From assembly GCA_965229685.1 (NCBI GenBank), contig OZ245920.1, positions 2,108,001 through 2,172,000 of the forward strand: a stretch of DNA of 64,000 bases, written 5' to 3'. A model generated the notes under the pieces. That model saw only the letters and a program-made list of their open reading frames with translations. It searched no databases and had not been told where the DNA came from. Positions 8,078 through 17,082 of the stretch are shown here, piece by piece. The DNA is from Pacificispira sp033344895 (GTDB lineage: Bacteria; Pseudomonadota; Alphaproteobacteria; UBA8366; Aestuariispiraceae). The first letter of the stretch is position 1, and each line of letters opens with the position of its first letter. Both the position numbers and the translations under genes were made by a program.

Positions 8078-9235
8078 TCAGCCGACTGACGCGCGGAACA
8101 CCTCGGCATATTCGGCGGCACTGAGCTTTTGCGGGTTCGTTCCGGCGGACGGATCGCGTTCGGCCAGTTCGCCGATATAGTCGGCCCGGTCAGCGGGAAC
8201 GCCGATTTCGCCCAGCGTATCCGGAATGCCCAGGCGCTCGCGGAATTCCAGGGTCCAGTCCAGAACGCCGGAGAAATCCTGCTTCGCCAGACCCAGGGTA
8301 CGGGCCAGGATCGGCATGCGATCGGCGATCACCGCCTCGTTCTTGCGCATGACATGCGGCAGGACGATGCCGTTGGTCAGGCCGTGATGAGTATCGTATG
8401 TCGCCCCCACGGCGTGGCTGATGGCATGGACACCGCCAAGGCCTTTCTGGAACGCCGTAGCGCCCATCGATGCGGCGGCCAGCATGTCGGCCCGTGCCTC
8501 AATGTCCTTTCCATCATCGAAGGCCCGCGGCAACGCCGACTGGATCAGGCGCATGCCTTCCAGGGCGATTCCGTCCGCCATCGGGTGGAAGCCGGGGGCA
8601 CAGAAGGCTTCGAAGCAATGGACATAGGCATCGATACCGGTGGCGGCCGTCACCTTCGCCGGCAGACCGACGGTGAGTTCCGGATCGGAAACCACGACGC
8701 CCGGCAGCATACGCGGGTGGAAGATGATCTTCTTTTCGTGCGTGTCCGGATGGGTCACGACACTGGCGCGTCCCACCTCGGAACCGGTGCCCGACGTGGT
8801 CGGCACGGCAATGATCGGGGCGATCGCATCCGCGTCGGCACGGGTCCACCAGTCGCCGATATCTTCGAAATCCCAGATCGGGCGGGTTTGACCGACCATG
8901 AAGGCAATGGCCTTGCCGACATCCAGACCGCTGCCGCCGCCAAAGGCAACGACGCCGTCCGCGCCATGCGCCTTGTACGCCGCCACGCCGTTGTCGACAT
9001 TGGACTGAACTGGGTTGCCGCGCACATCGGCATAGAGCGCCGCCGCACAGCCGCTTTCAGCCAGTACCGCCATCGCGTTCTGAACGATGGGAAGGTCCTT
9101 CAGCCCTTCGTCGGTCACCAGAAGGGGGCGTTTCACGCCCAGTTCGGCACAGGCCTTGCCAAGTTCCTTGATGCGACCGGGTCCGGACCAGACTTTGGTC
9201 GGGAAGCCCCAGTTACCGGTAATCGTCTTCGTCAT
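8078..9235 (-). CDS. Iron-containing (group III) alcohol dehydrogenase
   Basis: A 385-residue NAD(P)-dependent alcohol dehydrogenase of the iron-activated family. The nucleotide-binding GGGS lies in VVAFGGGSGLDVGKAIA (near residues 95-111). The metal ligands are an Asp and three His: the Asp in TGIDAYVHCFEAF (near 200) and the His residues of that segment, of GVHAISHAVGA and of TYDTHHGLTNG. It is the last gene of the operon that starts near 16.0 kb. Together with the adjacent aldehyde dehydrogenase it could oxidise a terminal alcohol to an acid, plausibly a gamma-glutamylated amino alcohol made by the GlnT-like ligase. No clear ribosome-binding site is visible before the ATG at 9235. Confidence 0.93.
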   Translation of the reverse strand: MTKTITGNWGFPTKVWSGPGRIKELGKACAELGVKRPLLVTDEGLKDLPIVQNAMAVLAESGCAAALYADVRGNPVQSNVDNGVAAYKAHGADGVVAFGGGSGLDVGKAIAFMVGQTRPIWDFEDIGDWWTRADADAIAPIIAVPTTSGTGSEVGRASVVTHPDTHEKKIIFHPRMLPGVVVSDPELTVGLPAKVTAATGIDAYVHCFEAFCAPGFHPMADGIALEGMRLIQSALPRAFDDGKDIEARADMLAAASMGATAFQKGLGGVHAISHAVGATYDTHHGLTNGIVLPHVMRKNEAVIADRMPILARTLGLAKQDFSGVLDWTLEFRERLGIPDTLGEIGVPADRADYIGELAERDPSAGTNPQKLSAAEYAEVFRASVG

Positions 9236-9275
9236 TTCTGCGATCCACTTACGTAGGTCACGCGTCCGGCCTTGT

Positions 9276-10658
9276 TCAGGCGGTACGCCGTTTCAGGTGA
9301 TAGGATTTCGGGCGGGTCAGGTTATGGAAACCGATCACCGACAGTCCGCCGCCGCGTCCGGTATTCTTGCAACCCGTCCAGCACAGGCCAGGGTCGAGAT
9401 AGTCGGCACGGTTCAGGAAAACCGTCCCGGTTTCGATCCGGTCGCCAACGTTCTGAGCACGCTCGACATCCTGCGTCCAAAGGCTGGCAGTCAGGCCGAA
9501 CTCGCTGTCATTCATCAGGTCGATGGCTTCCTCATCGGAAGACACCTTCATGATACCGACCACCGGGCCGAAGCTTTCGTCGCGCATGACGCGCATGTCA
9601 TGGGTGACATCGGTCAGGATCTGCGGCGACAGATAGGCACCGCCATCATCGGCAGGAGACTTGGCGATATGTGCCGTCGCACCGGCGGCAATGGCCTCGT
9701 CAATCTGGGCACGGACTTCCGTGGCGAAGCGGACATGCGCCATCGGACCAAGGGTCGTCTCCTTGTCCAGCGGATTGCCGAGGACGTATCCGTTGACGAT
9801 CTCGACCGCCTTTTCGACGAAGGTATCGAACAGGGCCTCGTGCACATAGATGCGCTCAATCCCGCAGCAGCACTGGCCTGAATTGAACATGGCCCCATCG
9901 ATCAGCGTCGCCACCGCCGCGTCGATGTCGGCATCCTCCATGACATAGCCCGGGTCCTTGCCGCCCAGCTCCGTCGCAACGCCGATGAAGGTGCCGGCCG
10001 CGGCGCGTTCGATATTGCGGCCACCGCCGACCGAACCGGTGAAATTGACAAAGTCCACGGAGCGCGAAGACAGCAGTTCCGACGTCGTATCGTGGTCCAG
10101 GAAGATGTTGTCGAAGACATCCTTCGGCACACCCGCACTGTGGAACGCTTCCGCCATATGCTCACCGACCAGCAGGGTCTGGGTCGCATGCTTCAACAAC
10201 ACGGTGTTGCCGGCGATCAGGGCCGGGGCGACCGTGTTGATCGCCGTCATATAGGGGTAGTTCCAGGGGGCGATGACCAGGACGAGCCCATGCGGCACAC
10301 GCTTGATATAGCGCGTAAAAGTCTCGTCTTCGCCGACCTTGATATCCGCCAGAGCCTCTTGCGCGATCTTAGCCATGTGGGAGGCGCGTTCGTTGACGCC
10401 ACCAAACTCGCCGCCGTAGCGGATCGGGCGGCCCATCATCTTCGCCAGATCAGGGACGATCCGGTCGTTCATTTCGCCGAGCGCCGCGACACCGGCCATC
10501 ACCAGATCGATGCGTTCCTGCATCGGGCGGGCGGCCCAATCCTTCTGGGCGGCGCGCATCTGCGCGGTGCGTGCTTTGGCCGCCTCGGCGGTGAGCGCCG
10601 GGCGTTCAGCAAAAACCGATCCGTCGATCGGGGAGATACAACGAAGCATCTTACTCAT
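9276..10658 (-). CDS. Aldehyde dehydrogenase family protein
   Basis: NAD(P)-dependent aldehyde dehydrogenase of about 460 residues that oxidises an aldehyde to a carboxylate. The start at 10658 is preferred because GGAAAG lies nine bases upstream; an ATG at 10709 would overlap the ligand-forming gene upstream by 14 bases. The motifs include PWNYPY (near 130), FTGSVGGG (near 205), the general base in ATELGGKDPGYV, and the catalytic cysteine within NSGQCCCGIER, where three cysteines occur in a row. It sits between the gamma-glutamyl ligase and the iron alcohol dehydrogenase. This fits a route in which an alcohol is oxidised stepwise, as with PuuC in the putrescine pathway. Confidence 0.92.
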   Translation of the reverse strand: MSKMLRCISPIDGSVFAERPALTAEAAKARTAQMRAAQKDWAARPMQERIDLVMAGVAALGEMNDRIVPDLAKMMGRPIRYGGEFGGVNERASHMAKIAQEALADIKVGEDETFTRYIKRVPHGLVLVIAPWNYPYMTAINTVAPALIAGNTVLLKHATQTLLVGEHMAEAFHSAGVPKDVFDNIFLDHDTTSELLSSRSVDFVNFTGSVGGGRNIERAAAGTFIGVATELGGKDPGYVMEDADIDAAVATLIDGAMFNSGQCCCGIERIYVHEALFDTFVEKAVEIVNGYVLGNPLDKETTLGPMAHVRFATEVRAQIDEAIAAGATAHIAKSPADDGGAYLSPQILTDVTHDMRVMRDESFGPVVGIMKVSSDEEAIDLMNDSEFGLTASLWTQDVERAQNVGDRIETGTVFLNRADYLDPGLCWTGCKNTGRGGGLSVIGFHNLTRPKSYHLKRRTA

Positions 10659-10695
10659 CTTATCCGTCTTTCCGGTGTGGGCTGTCGGCTTGGTC

Positions 10696-12057
10696 CTAGG
10701 CCCGTTCAAATCCGCGGGCGATTTCGTAATCCGTCACCACGCTTTCGAATTCCTCGATCTCCCACTCCGCCGCGCGGCCGTAATGGTCGATCACATCATC
10801 TCCGAATGCCTCACGCAGCATCTTCGAACCCAGCAATGCGTCGCGTGCCTTGATCAGGCTGGTCGGAATCTGTGCGCCCTTCCCCGCATAGGCATCGCCG
10901 CTCAGCGGCGGGTCCAGCGGCAGCTTGTCCTCGATCCCCTTGATGCCGGCCGCGATCTGCGCCGCCATGGCAAGGTAGGGATTCATATCGGATCCGCCGA
11001 TGCGGCATTCGACACGAACGCCTTTCGTCCCCTCACCACAGAGCCGGAAACCGGCGGTGCGGTTGTCGACCGACCAGATCACGCGCGTCGGCGCGAAAGA
11101 TCCCTTCTGGAACCGTTTGTAGCTGTTGATATAGGGCGCGAGGAAATAGGTCATATCGGGCGCATACGCAATAAGGCCCGCCAGATAATTCTTCATCAGC
11201 GCGGACATGCCGTGCTTGTCGTCGGCATCAAAGAAAACCGGCTTCCCGTCCTGCCACAGGGACTGGTGGATATGTGAGGACGACCCGACCCGCTGGTGAT
11301 GCCATTTGGAAAGGAAGCTGGCCGAATGTCCATTCTGCCAGGCGATTTCCTTGGTCGCATGTTTCGCAATGGTGTGGAAGTCGGCGGCGTCGAGCGCCGG
11401 GCCGTACTTGATGTTCAGTTCCTCCTGACCTGCTTCCGCCTCCCCCTTCGTGTTCTCGATGGGCAGGCCGGCGGCATAGAGGTGATTACGCAGCGGGCGC
11501 ATCACATGCTCTTCCTTGCTGGTCTGGAAAATATGGTAATCCTCGTTGTAGTCGCTGATCGGCTCGAGCGTGCGATAGCCGTCCTGACGGAGCTCCGCAT
11601 AGGTCTTCTTGAACAGGAAGAATTCCAGTTCAGTCGCCATCATCGGCGTGAATCCCATCGCCTCAAGCCGGGCGATCTGCTTCTTCAGGATCTGTCGTGG
11701 CGCGTGCGGCACCGGCTCATGCGTGTGGTGATCCAGCACGTCGCACAGTACCATTACCGTGCCTTCCAGCCACGGCACGGGGCGCAACGTGGCCAAGTCC
11801 GGCTTCATGATGTAGTCGCCGTAGCCCCGTTCCCAGCTCGTCGAGGCATAGCCGTCCGGGGTGGCCATTTCGAGATCGGTCGCCAGGAGATAGTTGCAGC
11901 AATGCGTTTCTTCCCAGGCACTGTTTACGAAATGCGCCGCGTGGAAACGTTTGCCCATGAGGCGGCCCTGCATGTCGATGATGCAGGTCAGGACGGTGTC
12001 GATCTTGCCATCCGCTACCTGCGCCTTCAGCGCCTCGAAACTCAAAACCTCCGGCAT
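10696..12057 (-). CDS. Glutamine synthetase family protein (PuuA/GlnT/IpuC-type gamma-glutamyl ligase)
   Basis: A 453-residue ATP-dependent ligase of the glutamine synthetase fold. The ATP/metal motif ATELEFFLF is near residue 140, the nucleotide-binding SSSHIHQSLW near 258, and the C-terminal RIGGSDMNPYLAMAAQIAAG near 350. The classical adenylylation loop of GlnA is absent. Known relatives attach glutamate to amines: PuuA to putrescine, IpuC to isopropylamine or alaninol, Streptomyces GlnA4 to ethanolamine. The start has CGGAG eight bases upstream. The neighbours (alcohol and aldehyde dehydrogenases, amidohydrolase, TRAP importer) argue for catabolism of an amine or amino alcohol and against ammonium assimilation; true GlnA is encoded elsewhere in this window. 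Confidence 0.9.
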   Translation of the reverse strand: MPEVLSFEALKAQVADGKIDTVLTCIIDMQGRLMGKRFHAAHFVNSAWEETHCCNYLLATDLEMATPDGYASTSWERGYGDYIMKPDLATLRPVPWLEGTVMVLCDVLDHHTHEPVPHAPRQILKKQIARLEAMGFTPMMATELEFFLFKKTYAELRQDGYRTLEPISDYNEDYHIFQTSKEEHVMRPLRNHLYAAGLPIENTKGEAEAGQEELNIKYGPALDAADFHTIAKHATKEIAWQNGHSASFLSKWHHQRVGSSSHIHQSLWQDGKPVFFDADDKHGMSALMKNYLAGLIAYAPDMTYFLAPYINSYKRFQKGSFAPTRVIWSVDNRTAGFRLCGEGTKGVRVECRIGGSDMNPYLAMAAQIAAGIKGIEDKLPLDPPLSGDAYAGKGAQIPTSLIKARDALLGSKMLREAFGDDVIDHYGRAAEWEIEEFESVVTDYEIARGFERA

Positions 12058-12103
12058 TTGGTAAACTCCGATCCGGGTTTAGACAGGTTGATTTTGAGGG
12101 AGG

Positions 12104-12133
12104 GGCTTCGGCACGCCGAAACGCGCCGAAGCC
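12104..12133 (-). promoter_or_regulatory. Stem-loop between dctP-like gene and gamma-glutamyl ligase
   Basis: A perfect 9-base inverted repeat (12104-12112 with 12125-12133) and a 12-base loop, lying just after the stop of the binding-protein gene on the transcribed strand. The outer arms hold GGCTTCGGC and its complement. There is no strong T run, so an attenuator or mRNA-stabilising role is more likely than full termination. It mirrors the hairpin behind the other TRAP binding-protein gene at 1.26 kb. Confidence 0.55.
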
Positions 12134-12140
12134 GTTGCCC

Positions 12141-13175
12141 TTAACTGTAACGGTACGGCCGACCCGCCTTCTGCATGTCGGCATTGTACTTTTTGAAGAT
12201 CTCGACGACCTTCGCCTTGGTTTCCGACTCCGCGGCGATTTCGTCCCAGAATTTCTGGGCGGCCTGCTCGACCTGATCCCATTCCGCGTCGGGGATGGAC
12301 GTCAGCTGCATCTTCGTGCCGTGGACGCGCAGGCTGGCTTCGCCACCCCAGTACCACCACTGACGATAGTAGTGCGACTGGTCGCAGCACACGCGGAACA
12401 GGGTCTGCATGTCTTCCGGCAGTTCGTTCCACCGGTCCATGTTGGCGAAGAAAGATCCCGCCCAGGCACCGGAAATGTTGTTCGTCAGGAAGTAGTTCGT
12501 CACATCCGCCCAGCCGACGGTGTAGTCTTCGGTGATGCCCGACCAGGCAATCCCGTCCAACTCACCGGTCTGAACGGCGACTTCGATGTCTTCCCACGGC
12601 AGGGTCACCGGCACAACACCGAACTGCGCCAGGAAACGACCGGCCGTCGGGAAGGTGAAGACGCGCTTGCCCTTCAGGTCTTCCAGCGAACGGATCGGAT
12701 CCTTCGTCGCGAAATGGCACGGATCCCAGGACCCGGCGGAGATGTGCTTGACCCCGACCTTGGAATACTCAGCGTCCCAGATTTCGTTCAGGCCATACTG
12801 GTTGAACAGCACCGGCACATCCAGGGAATAGCGCGACGCGAACGGGAAATAGCCGCCGAAAACCGTGACTTCCGTCGGAGAGGCCATGCTGTCGTCGTCG
12901 GACTGAACCGCGTCGATCGTGCCGCGCTGCATCGCCCGGAACAGCTCTCCCGTCGGGACCAGCTGGTCAGCGAAGAACAGCTCGATCTGCATCTTGTCGC
13001 CAGCGATCTTGTTGAACATGTCGATGGCGGGCTTCACCACGTGCTCGGCAAGCGCCGGGCCGGCATAGGTCTGCATGCGCCACTTGATCGTCGACTGCGC
13101 GATCGCCGGGGTGGCCAAAGCCGCCGCCGGGGCCGCAACCGCCGCACCTTTCAGAAAATTACGTCTTGTTGTCAT
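12141..13175 (-). CDS. TRAP transporter substrate-binding protein (DctP family, Tat signal)
   Basis: Periplasmic binding protein of 344 residues. The N-terminus MTTRRNFLKGAAVAAPAAAL is a twin-arginine (Tat) signal with a cleavage site near ATPAIAQ, so the protein is probably exported folded. Later blocks such as KGKRVFTF and VQTGELDGIAWSG are typical of the keto-acid/TakP branch of TRAP binding proteins. AGGAGG lies seven bases before the ATG, a very strong ribosome-binding site, consistent with high expression of a binding protein. It is followed by the gamma-glutamyl ligase and preceded by its DctM, so the transported compound is presumably the substrate of the ligase pathway. Confidence 0.94.
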   Translation of the reverse strand: MTTRRNFLKGAAVAAPAAALATPAIAQSTIKWRMQTYAGPALAEHVVKPAIDMFNKIAGDKMQIELFFADQLVPTGELFRAMQRGTIDAVQSDDDSMASPTEVTVFGGYFPFASRYSLDVPVLFNQYGLNEIWDAEYSKVGVKHISAGSWDPCHFATKDPIRSLEDLKGKRVFTFPTAGRFLAQFGVVPVTLPWEDIEVAVQTGELDGIAWSGITEDYTVGWADVTNYFLTNNISGAWAGSFFANMDRWNELPEDMQTLFRVCCDQSHYYRQWWYWGGEASLRVHGTKMQLTSIPDAEWDQVEQAAQKFWDEIAAESETKAKVVEIFKKYNADMQKAGRPYRYS

Positions 13176-13254
13176 ATCCTAGCCTCCTTGCTCAGACAGT
13201 TGTTGGAACTCTCACGGCCTCTTGAACGAGGCACTGTTATTGGTTTGACCACCC

Positions 13255-14577
13255 TCAATTCGCGTAGACGGTTTCCGGCAGCCACAATGCGATCTGCGGG
13301 AACGTCATCACAATGGCCAGGGCCGCGACCATGACCAGAACGAAGGGACCGATGGAACGATAGATGTCGCGCAGACCGATCTCCGGCGGCGCCATCGCCC
13401 GCATCAGGAACAGGTTGTAGCCGAAGGGCGGCGTCATGTAGGCGATCTGTGTGGTGATCGTATAGAGCACGCCATACCAGATCAGATCGAACCCCAGGGC
13501 TCCGACCAGCGGAACATACAGGGGCGCCACGATGACCAGCATCGCCGTGTCGTCCAGAAAGGTCCCCATCAGGATGAAGCTGAGCTGCATCAGGATCAGG
13601 ATCATCCACGGGTTCAGCCCCAGTTGCTCCGTGAACAGGCTTTCGATCGCCTTCACTGCGCCCAGACCGTCGAAGATCGCCCCGAAACCCAAGGCAGCCA
13701 GGATGATCCACATGAACATGCAGGATATGCCCAGCGTGTTGCGAACGCTCTTTTCGAACACCTCGCGGGTCATCCGACGTTTCAGGATCGCGGCCAGCAG
13801 CGCCGTCAGCGCCCCGATGGCGGAGCTTTCAACCAGAGACGTCCAACCGTTGACGAAGGGCACCATCATCGCGGCAAAGATCGCGATGGGCAGCAGCCCG
13901 GCGCGCAGCAGACGAAGCTTCTCCGCCATGGGGATGTCGCGTTCCTCCTTGTCGAGAGGCGGCCCCAGTTCCGGCTGCATCCGGCACCGGACATAGATGT
14001 ACAGGATGAACATCGACGCCATCATCAGGCCGGGGATGACCCCCGCGAGCCAGAGCTGTCCGACCGGCTGCCGCGCGATCATCGCATAGAGCACGAGCAC
14101 CACCGAGGGCGGCACGAGAATGCCCAGAGACGATCCCGCCTGAATCACGCCCGTAACCATGATCTTGTCATAGCCGCGGCGCAGCAGTTCCGGCAGGGCG
14201 ATGGTCGCGCCGATGGCCATGCCGGCGACCGACAAGCCGTTCATGGCGGAAATCAGCACCATCAACCCAATGGTCCCGATGGCAAGTCCGCCGCGAACCG
14301 GCCCCATCCAGACGTGAAACATCTTGTAGAGGTCGTCCGCGATGCGGCTTTCCGACAGCACGTAGCCCATGAAAATGAACATCGGCAAGGTCAGCAGCGG
14401 ATACCATTTCATCAGTTTCATCGCCGCCGCGAAGGGAATGTCGACGCCGCCGACTCCCCAAAGCAACACGCCGGACAGCGACGCCACGAAACCGATTGCG
14501 CCGAACACGCGCTGCCCCGTCATGAGCATCAGCATCATGGACGAGAACATCAGGATCGCGATCCACTCGTAGGACAT
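13255..14577 (-). CDS. TRAP transporter large permease DctM
   Basis: Complete 440-residue DctM-family permease with about 12 hydrophobic segments. Family blocks include TLPMFIFMGYVLSESRIADD (near 60-79), AMNGLSVAGMAIGATIALPE (near 112-131), SSLGILVPPSVVLVLYAMIA (near 149-168) and PPFGYNLFLMRAMAPPEIG near residue 380. Its start codon overlaps the stop of the small permease gene as ATGA, so the two are translationally coupled. It belongs to the seven-gene operon running from 16.0 to 8.1 kb. Confidence 0.95.
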   Translation of the reverse strand: MSYEWIAILMFSSMMLMLMTGQRVFGAIGFVASLSGVLLWGVGGVDIPFAAAMKLMKWYPLLTLPMFIFMGYVLSESRIADDLYKMFHVWMGPVRGGLAIGTIGLMVLISAMNGLSVAGMAIGATIALPELLRRGYDKIMVTGVIQAGSSLGILVPPSVVLVLYAMIARQPVGQLWLAGVIPGLMMASMFILYIYVRCRMQPELGPPLDKEERDIPMAEKLRLLRAGLLPIAIFAAMMVPFVNGWTSLVESSAIGALTALLAAILKRRMTREVFEKSVRNTLGISCMFMWIILAALGFGAIFDGLGAVKAIESLFTEQLGLNPWMILILMQLSFILMGTFLDDTAMLVIVAPLYVPLVGALGFDLIWYGVLYTITTQIAYMTPPFGYNLFLMRAMAPPEIGLRDIYRSIGPFVLVMVAALAIVMTFPQIALWLPETVYAN

Positions 14578-15179
14578 CAGGTGTCTTCCTTACCGCTGAT
14601 GAGGTGATCGATATCGCGGATCAATTCCGCCAGGACCTGCAGCAGCATCAGAAAGACGCCGGCGATCAGAACCAGCTTCACCGGCCACAGGAAAGGCCGC
14701 CAGGCGGTGGAACTGCGCTCCAGATAGCCCAGCAATTCGCCGGCCGCGTCCGGACCGCCCGTCAGGAACGCCGTCAATAAATCCCAGTAGAAGGCATAGG
14801 GCTCCGTTCCGAAGTAACCCAGGGAATAGGCCATGGAGACCATCGCGCCCTGAAACAGAATGCCGAGATAGAACAGGAGGCACAGGACGGAGACGGAATC
14901 GACCATCGCCTTCGTTCGCACCGACCAGCTTCCATAGAACAGGTCCATCCGGACATTGGAGCCAAGCTGAATCGAGTACGGCCCACCCAGAATGAAATAG
15001 GCGACCATCAGAAACTGGGCGACCTCCAGCGTCCAGAGCGACGGCTGGAAGAAGCTCTTCGAGATCGACGAATACAGCAGCACGCCCATCATGGCGAAGA
15101 TGCCGTACATGGTCATGCGGCCGATCCCCTTGTTCATCAGGTCGACCATTCGAACGAAGCTCATCAGCGCACGCGGCAT
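14577..15179 (-). CDS. TRAP transporter small permease DctQ
   Basis: A 200-residue DctQ-family protein with four hydrophobic segments (roughly residues 20-45, 48-70, 90-115 and 170-190). It has the characteristic SLWTLEVAQFLMVAYFILGG block and a long loop between the last two helices. It starts eight bases after the amidohydrolase gene and overlaps DctM by the ATGA arrangement. Weak conservation is normal for DctQ; the assignment rests on hydrophobicity and on its place before DctM. Confidence 0.9.
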   Translation of the reverse strand: MPRALMSFVRMVDLMNKGIGRMTMYGIFAMMGVLLYSSISKSFFQPSLWTLEVAQFLMVAYFILGGPYSIQLGSNVRMDLFYGSWSVRTKAMVDSVSVLCLLFYLGILFQGAMVSMAYSLGYFGTEPYAFYWDLLTAFLTGGPDAAGELLGYLERSSTAWRPFLWPVKLVLIAGVFLMLLQVLAELIRDIDHLISGKEDT

Positions 15180-15187
15180 TGCGCCCC

Positions 15188-15997
15188 CTACCCCGCTTTT
15201 TCCATGACGCCACCCTCGGCAAGCAGCCCGGACGCCCGTTTTGCCAGTCGGCCCAGCACGGCAGCGATACGATCACGCCCCGCCGCGTCAGCCAGCAACT
15301 CGTTACGAATCTCGATCATCACATTCGGCAGCCCGCGCGGGACCGCGTGCAGCGCCAGAGTATGCGTTACTCCATCGGCCGGTCCATACGGTTCGTTCCG
15401 GCGAAAGCGCAGAGACTGTGCGCCTTCATCCTCCGACGCGGCCTGAAGCAGGGCATCGGCAAAACGCGAATCGCTGTCATGCAGGATGCCGATATCCATC
15501 TCACGGCGCTGCCCGAGATAGACCGGCGTAAAGGAATGGATCGTCATCAAAATCGGCAACCGACCAAGCGCCAGGGCTCCATCCAGCACATCGGCCACCC
15601 GATCCCGGAACGGCCCATAGACCGAACGTGTGCGCTCGAGACGAGCCGATCGATCCAATCCGGCATTCCCGGGCACATCGGTCGATTCGCTGCGCGCCGG
15701 CATGGCGGATGGCTCACTCGGCGGCCGGTTGCAGTCATAGATCAGACGCGAAACGCAGGCTGCCACGAGGGGCGAATCCAGGTCCCGCGACAGGGTTTTC
15801 GCAACCGCGCGCGCGCCCGGATCCCAGGCAATATGGCTCGACAGATCCTCTTCCCGAAGGCCAAGGCGCGACAGGGATTCCGGAATATGGTTGGAGGCAT
15901 GTTCGCACACGAGCACGAATGCCCCCTCACCCTCGGGATTCAGCGTTTCCGCAACTTCGGCAGGACTCAATTTCAATGTCGAGACCGGACCGGACAT
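15188..15997 (-). CDS. N-formylglutamate amidohydrolase family protein
   Basis: About 269 residues from the ATG at 15997, which has AGGGGGAG ten bases upstream; an ATG at 16006 and a GTG at 16030 are alternatives. The protein shows the family blocks LVCEHASNHIPESL (near 30-45), WDPGARAVAKTLSRDLDSPL and LMTIHSFTPVYLGQRR, with a late VMIEIRNELL. Members are zinc-dependent carboxypeptidase-fold amidohydrolases that split N-formylglutamate or related N-acyl glutamates. There are no other histidine-utilisation genes here. In this operon it could release glutamate from a gamma-glutamyl intermediate, though the known enzymes act on an alpha-N-acyl bond, so this is speculative. It is the first gene of the operon, divergent from the RpiR regulator. 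Confidence 0.88.
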   Translation of the reverse strand: MSGPVSTLKLSPAEVAETLNPEGEGAFVLVCEHASNHIPESLSRLGLREEDLSSHIAWDPGARAVAKTLSRDLDSPLVAACVSRLIYDCNRPPSEPSAMPARSESTDVPGNAGLDRSARLERTRSVYGPFRDRVADVLDGALALGRLPILMTIHSFTPVYLGQRREMDIGILHDSDSRFADALLQAASEDEGAQSLRFRRNEPYGPADGVTHTLALHAVPRGLPNVMIEIRNELLADAAGRDRIAAVLGRLAKRASGLLAEGGVMEKAG

Positions 15998-16030
15998 TGT
16001 CCGCATGCTCCCCCTGAACACCCGCTTCAC

Positions 16031-16191
16031 GGCCTGTCATGACCGTTTCTTGAAACCATTTTTTCAGAGTTTGAGCCGCAGTCAATTCCTTTTCTGAAAA
16101 TTTCTTTACAGAGTTGCGAAGTTTGATGGATAGTTTCCAAAAGGGAGCGGGACACAGCCCGACGAAGTACGGGTAAACCGGGTAGAAAACC
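16031..16191. promoter_or_regulatory. Divergent promoter region with a possible RpiR operator
   Basis: An A+T-rich spacer between the catabolic operon and its divergent RpiR-family gene. Bases 16096-16104 read GAAAATTTC, an odd-centred palindrome (GAAA-N-TTTC) of the kind bound by RpiR/HexR regulators. Similar A/T-rich halves occur at 16055-16070. Control of the operon from this spacer is inferred from layout; the operator is tentative. Confidence 0.45.
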
Positions 16192-17076
16192 ATGTCGACA
16201 TCTGCGCGCGGGGCACAGAACGGGACGGTAGCGGAGCGCATTCACGCGCGCTTCCACGACCTTACCCGCGCCGAACGACAACTGGCGAATGCGCTGCTGG
16301 AGAACTATCCGGTTCTGGGCCTCAGTTCCATCGCCGCCGTGGCGGAGGCCTCCGGCGTGTCCATGCCGACTGTCGCCCGCATGGCAAAAAAGCTCGGTTT
16401 TGAGGGGTTTCCGGAGCTAAAGGAGAAGCTGCGTTCGGAGTTGGAAGAAACGATCACCAATCCGATCGCCAAGCATGATCGCTGGGCGGACAGCGCCCCG
16501 GACACACACATCCTGAACCGCTTCGCCGAAGCCGTTCAGGAGAACATGCATCAGACCCTGCGGCAGATCTCACTGGAAAGCTTCAACCAGACCGTCGAAC
16601 TGCTGTCGAGCACGGACCGGGAGCTTTACGTCGTCGGCGGGCGCCTGACCCGCGCCCTGGCGGACTACTTCTTCACCCATATGCAGGTCATCCGCGGCGG
16701 CCTGACCCTTATCAAGTCGAACTCAAACACTTGGCCGCACTATGTCCTGAACATGAAGCCGGGCGATATCCTGGTGATCTTCGACATCCGCCGTTATGAA
16801 TACGACCTTCTGCGTCTGGCGGAAATGGCGCGCTCCCAGGGCGCGAGCGTGATCGTCTTTACCGATCAATGGCGGTCCCCCGTCGCCAAGCATGCCGCCC
16901 ACAGTTTCCATTGCCGGATCGAGGCACCCTCCGCCTGGGATTCCAACGTGGCGATCATGTTCGTGGTCGAGGCGATCATCGCGGCGGTACAGGATGTCCG
17001 CTGGGATGAAACCCGGGACCGGATGAAGGCTCTGGAAGACCTGTTCGACCAGACGAAACTGTTCAAGAAATTCTGA
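16192..17076 (+). CDS. MurR/RpiR-family transcriptional regulator
   Basis: A 294-residue regulator. The N-terminal helix-turn-helix of the RpiR type spans residues ~15-85, with GLSSIAAVAEASGVSMPTVA and RMAKKLGFEGFPELKEKL visible. A SIS (sugar-isomerase) effector domain follows from about residue 130, containing ELYVVGGRLTRALADYFF and GDILVIFDIRRYEYD. RpiR proteins mostly respond to phosphosugars or small metabolites. It is transcribed away from the TRAP/gamma-glutamyl operon and most likely represses or activates it. Its effector is unknown. Confidence 0.93.
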   Translation: MSTSARGAQNGTVAERIHARFHDLTRAERQLANALLENYPVLGLSSIAAVAEASGVSMPTVARMAKKLGFEGFPELKEKLRSELEETITNPIAKHDRWADSAPDTHILNRFAEAVQENMHQTLRQISLESFNQTVELLSSTDRELYVVGGRLTRALADYFFTHMQVIRGGLTLIKSNSNTWPHYVLNMKPGDILVIFDIRRYEYDLLRLAEMARSQGASVIVFTDQWRSPVAKHAAHSFHCRIEAPSAWDSNVAIMFVVEAIIAAVQDVRWDETRDRMKALEDLFDQTKLFKKF

Positions 17077-17082
17077 CAGGAT

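Noticed and set aside
12135..13334. Plus-strand open frame of 399 codons
   Set aside because: Antisense to the Tat-signal TRAP binding protein, which has a strong ribosome-binding site and family motifs.
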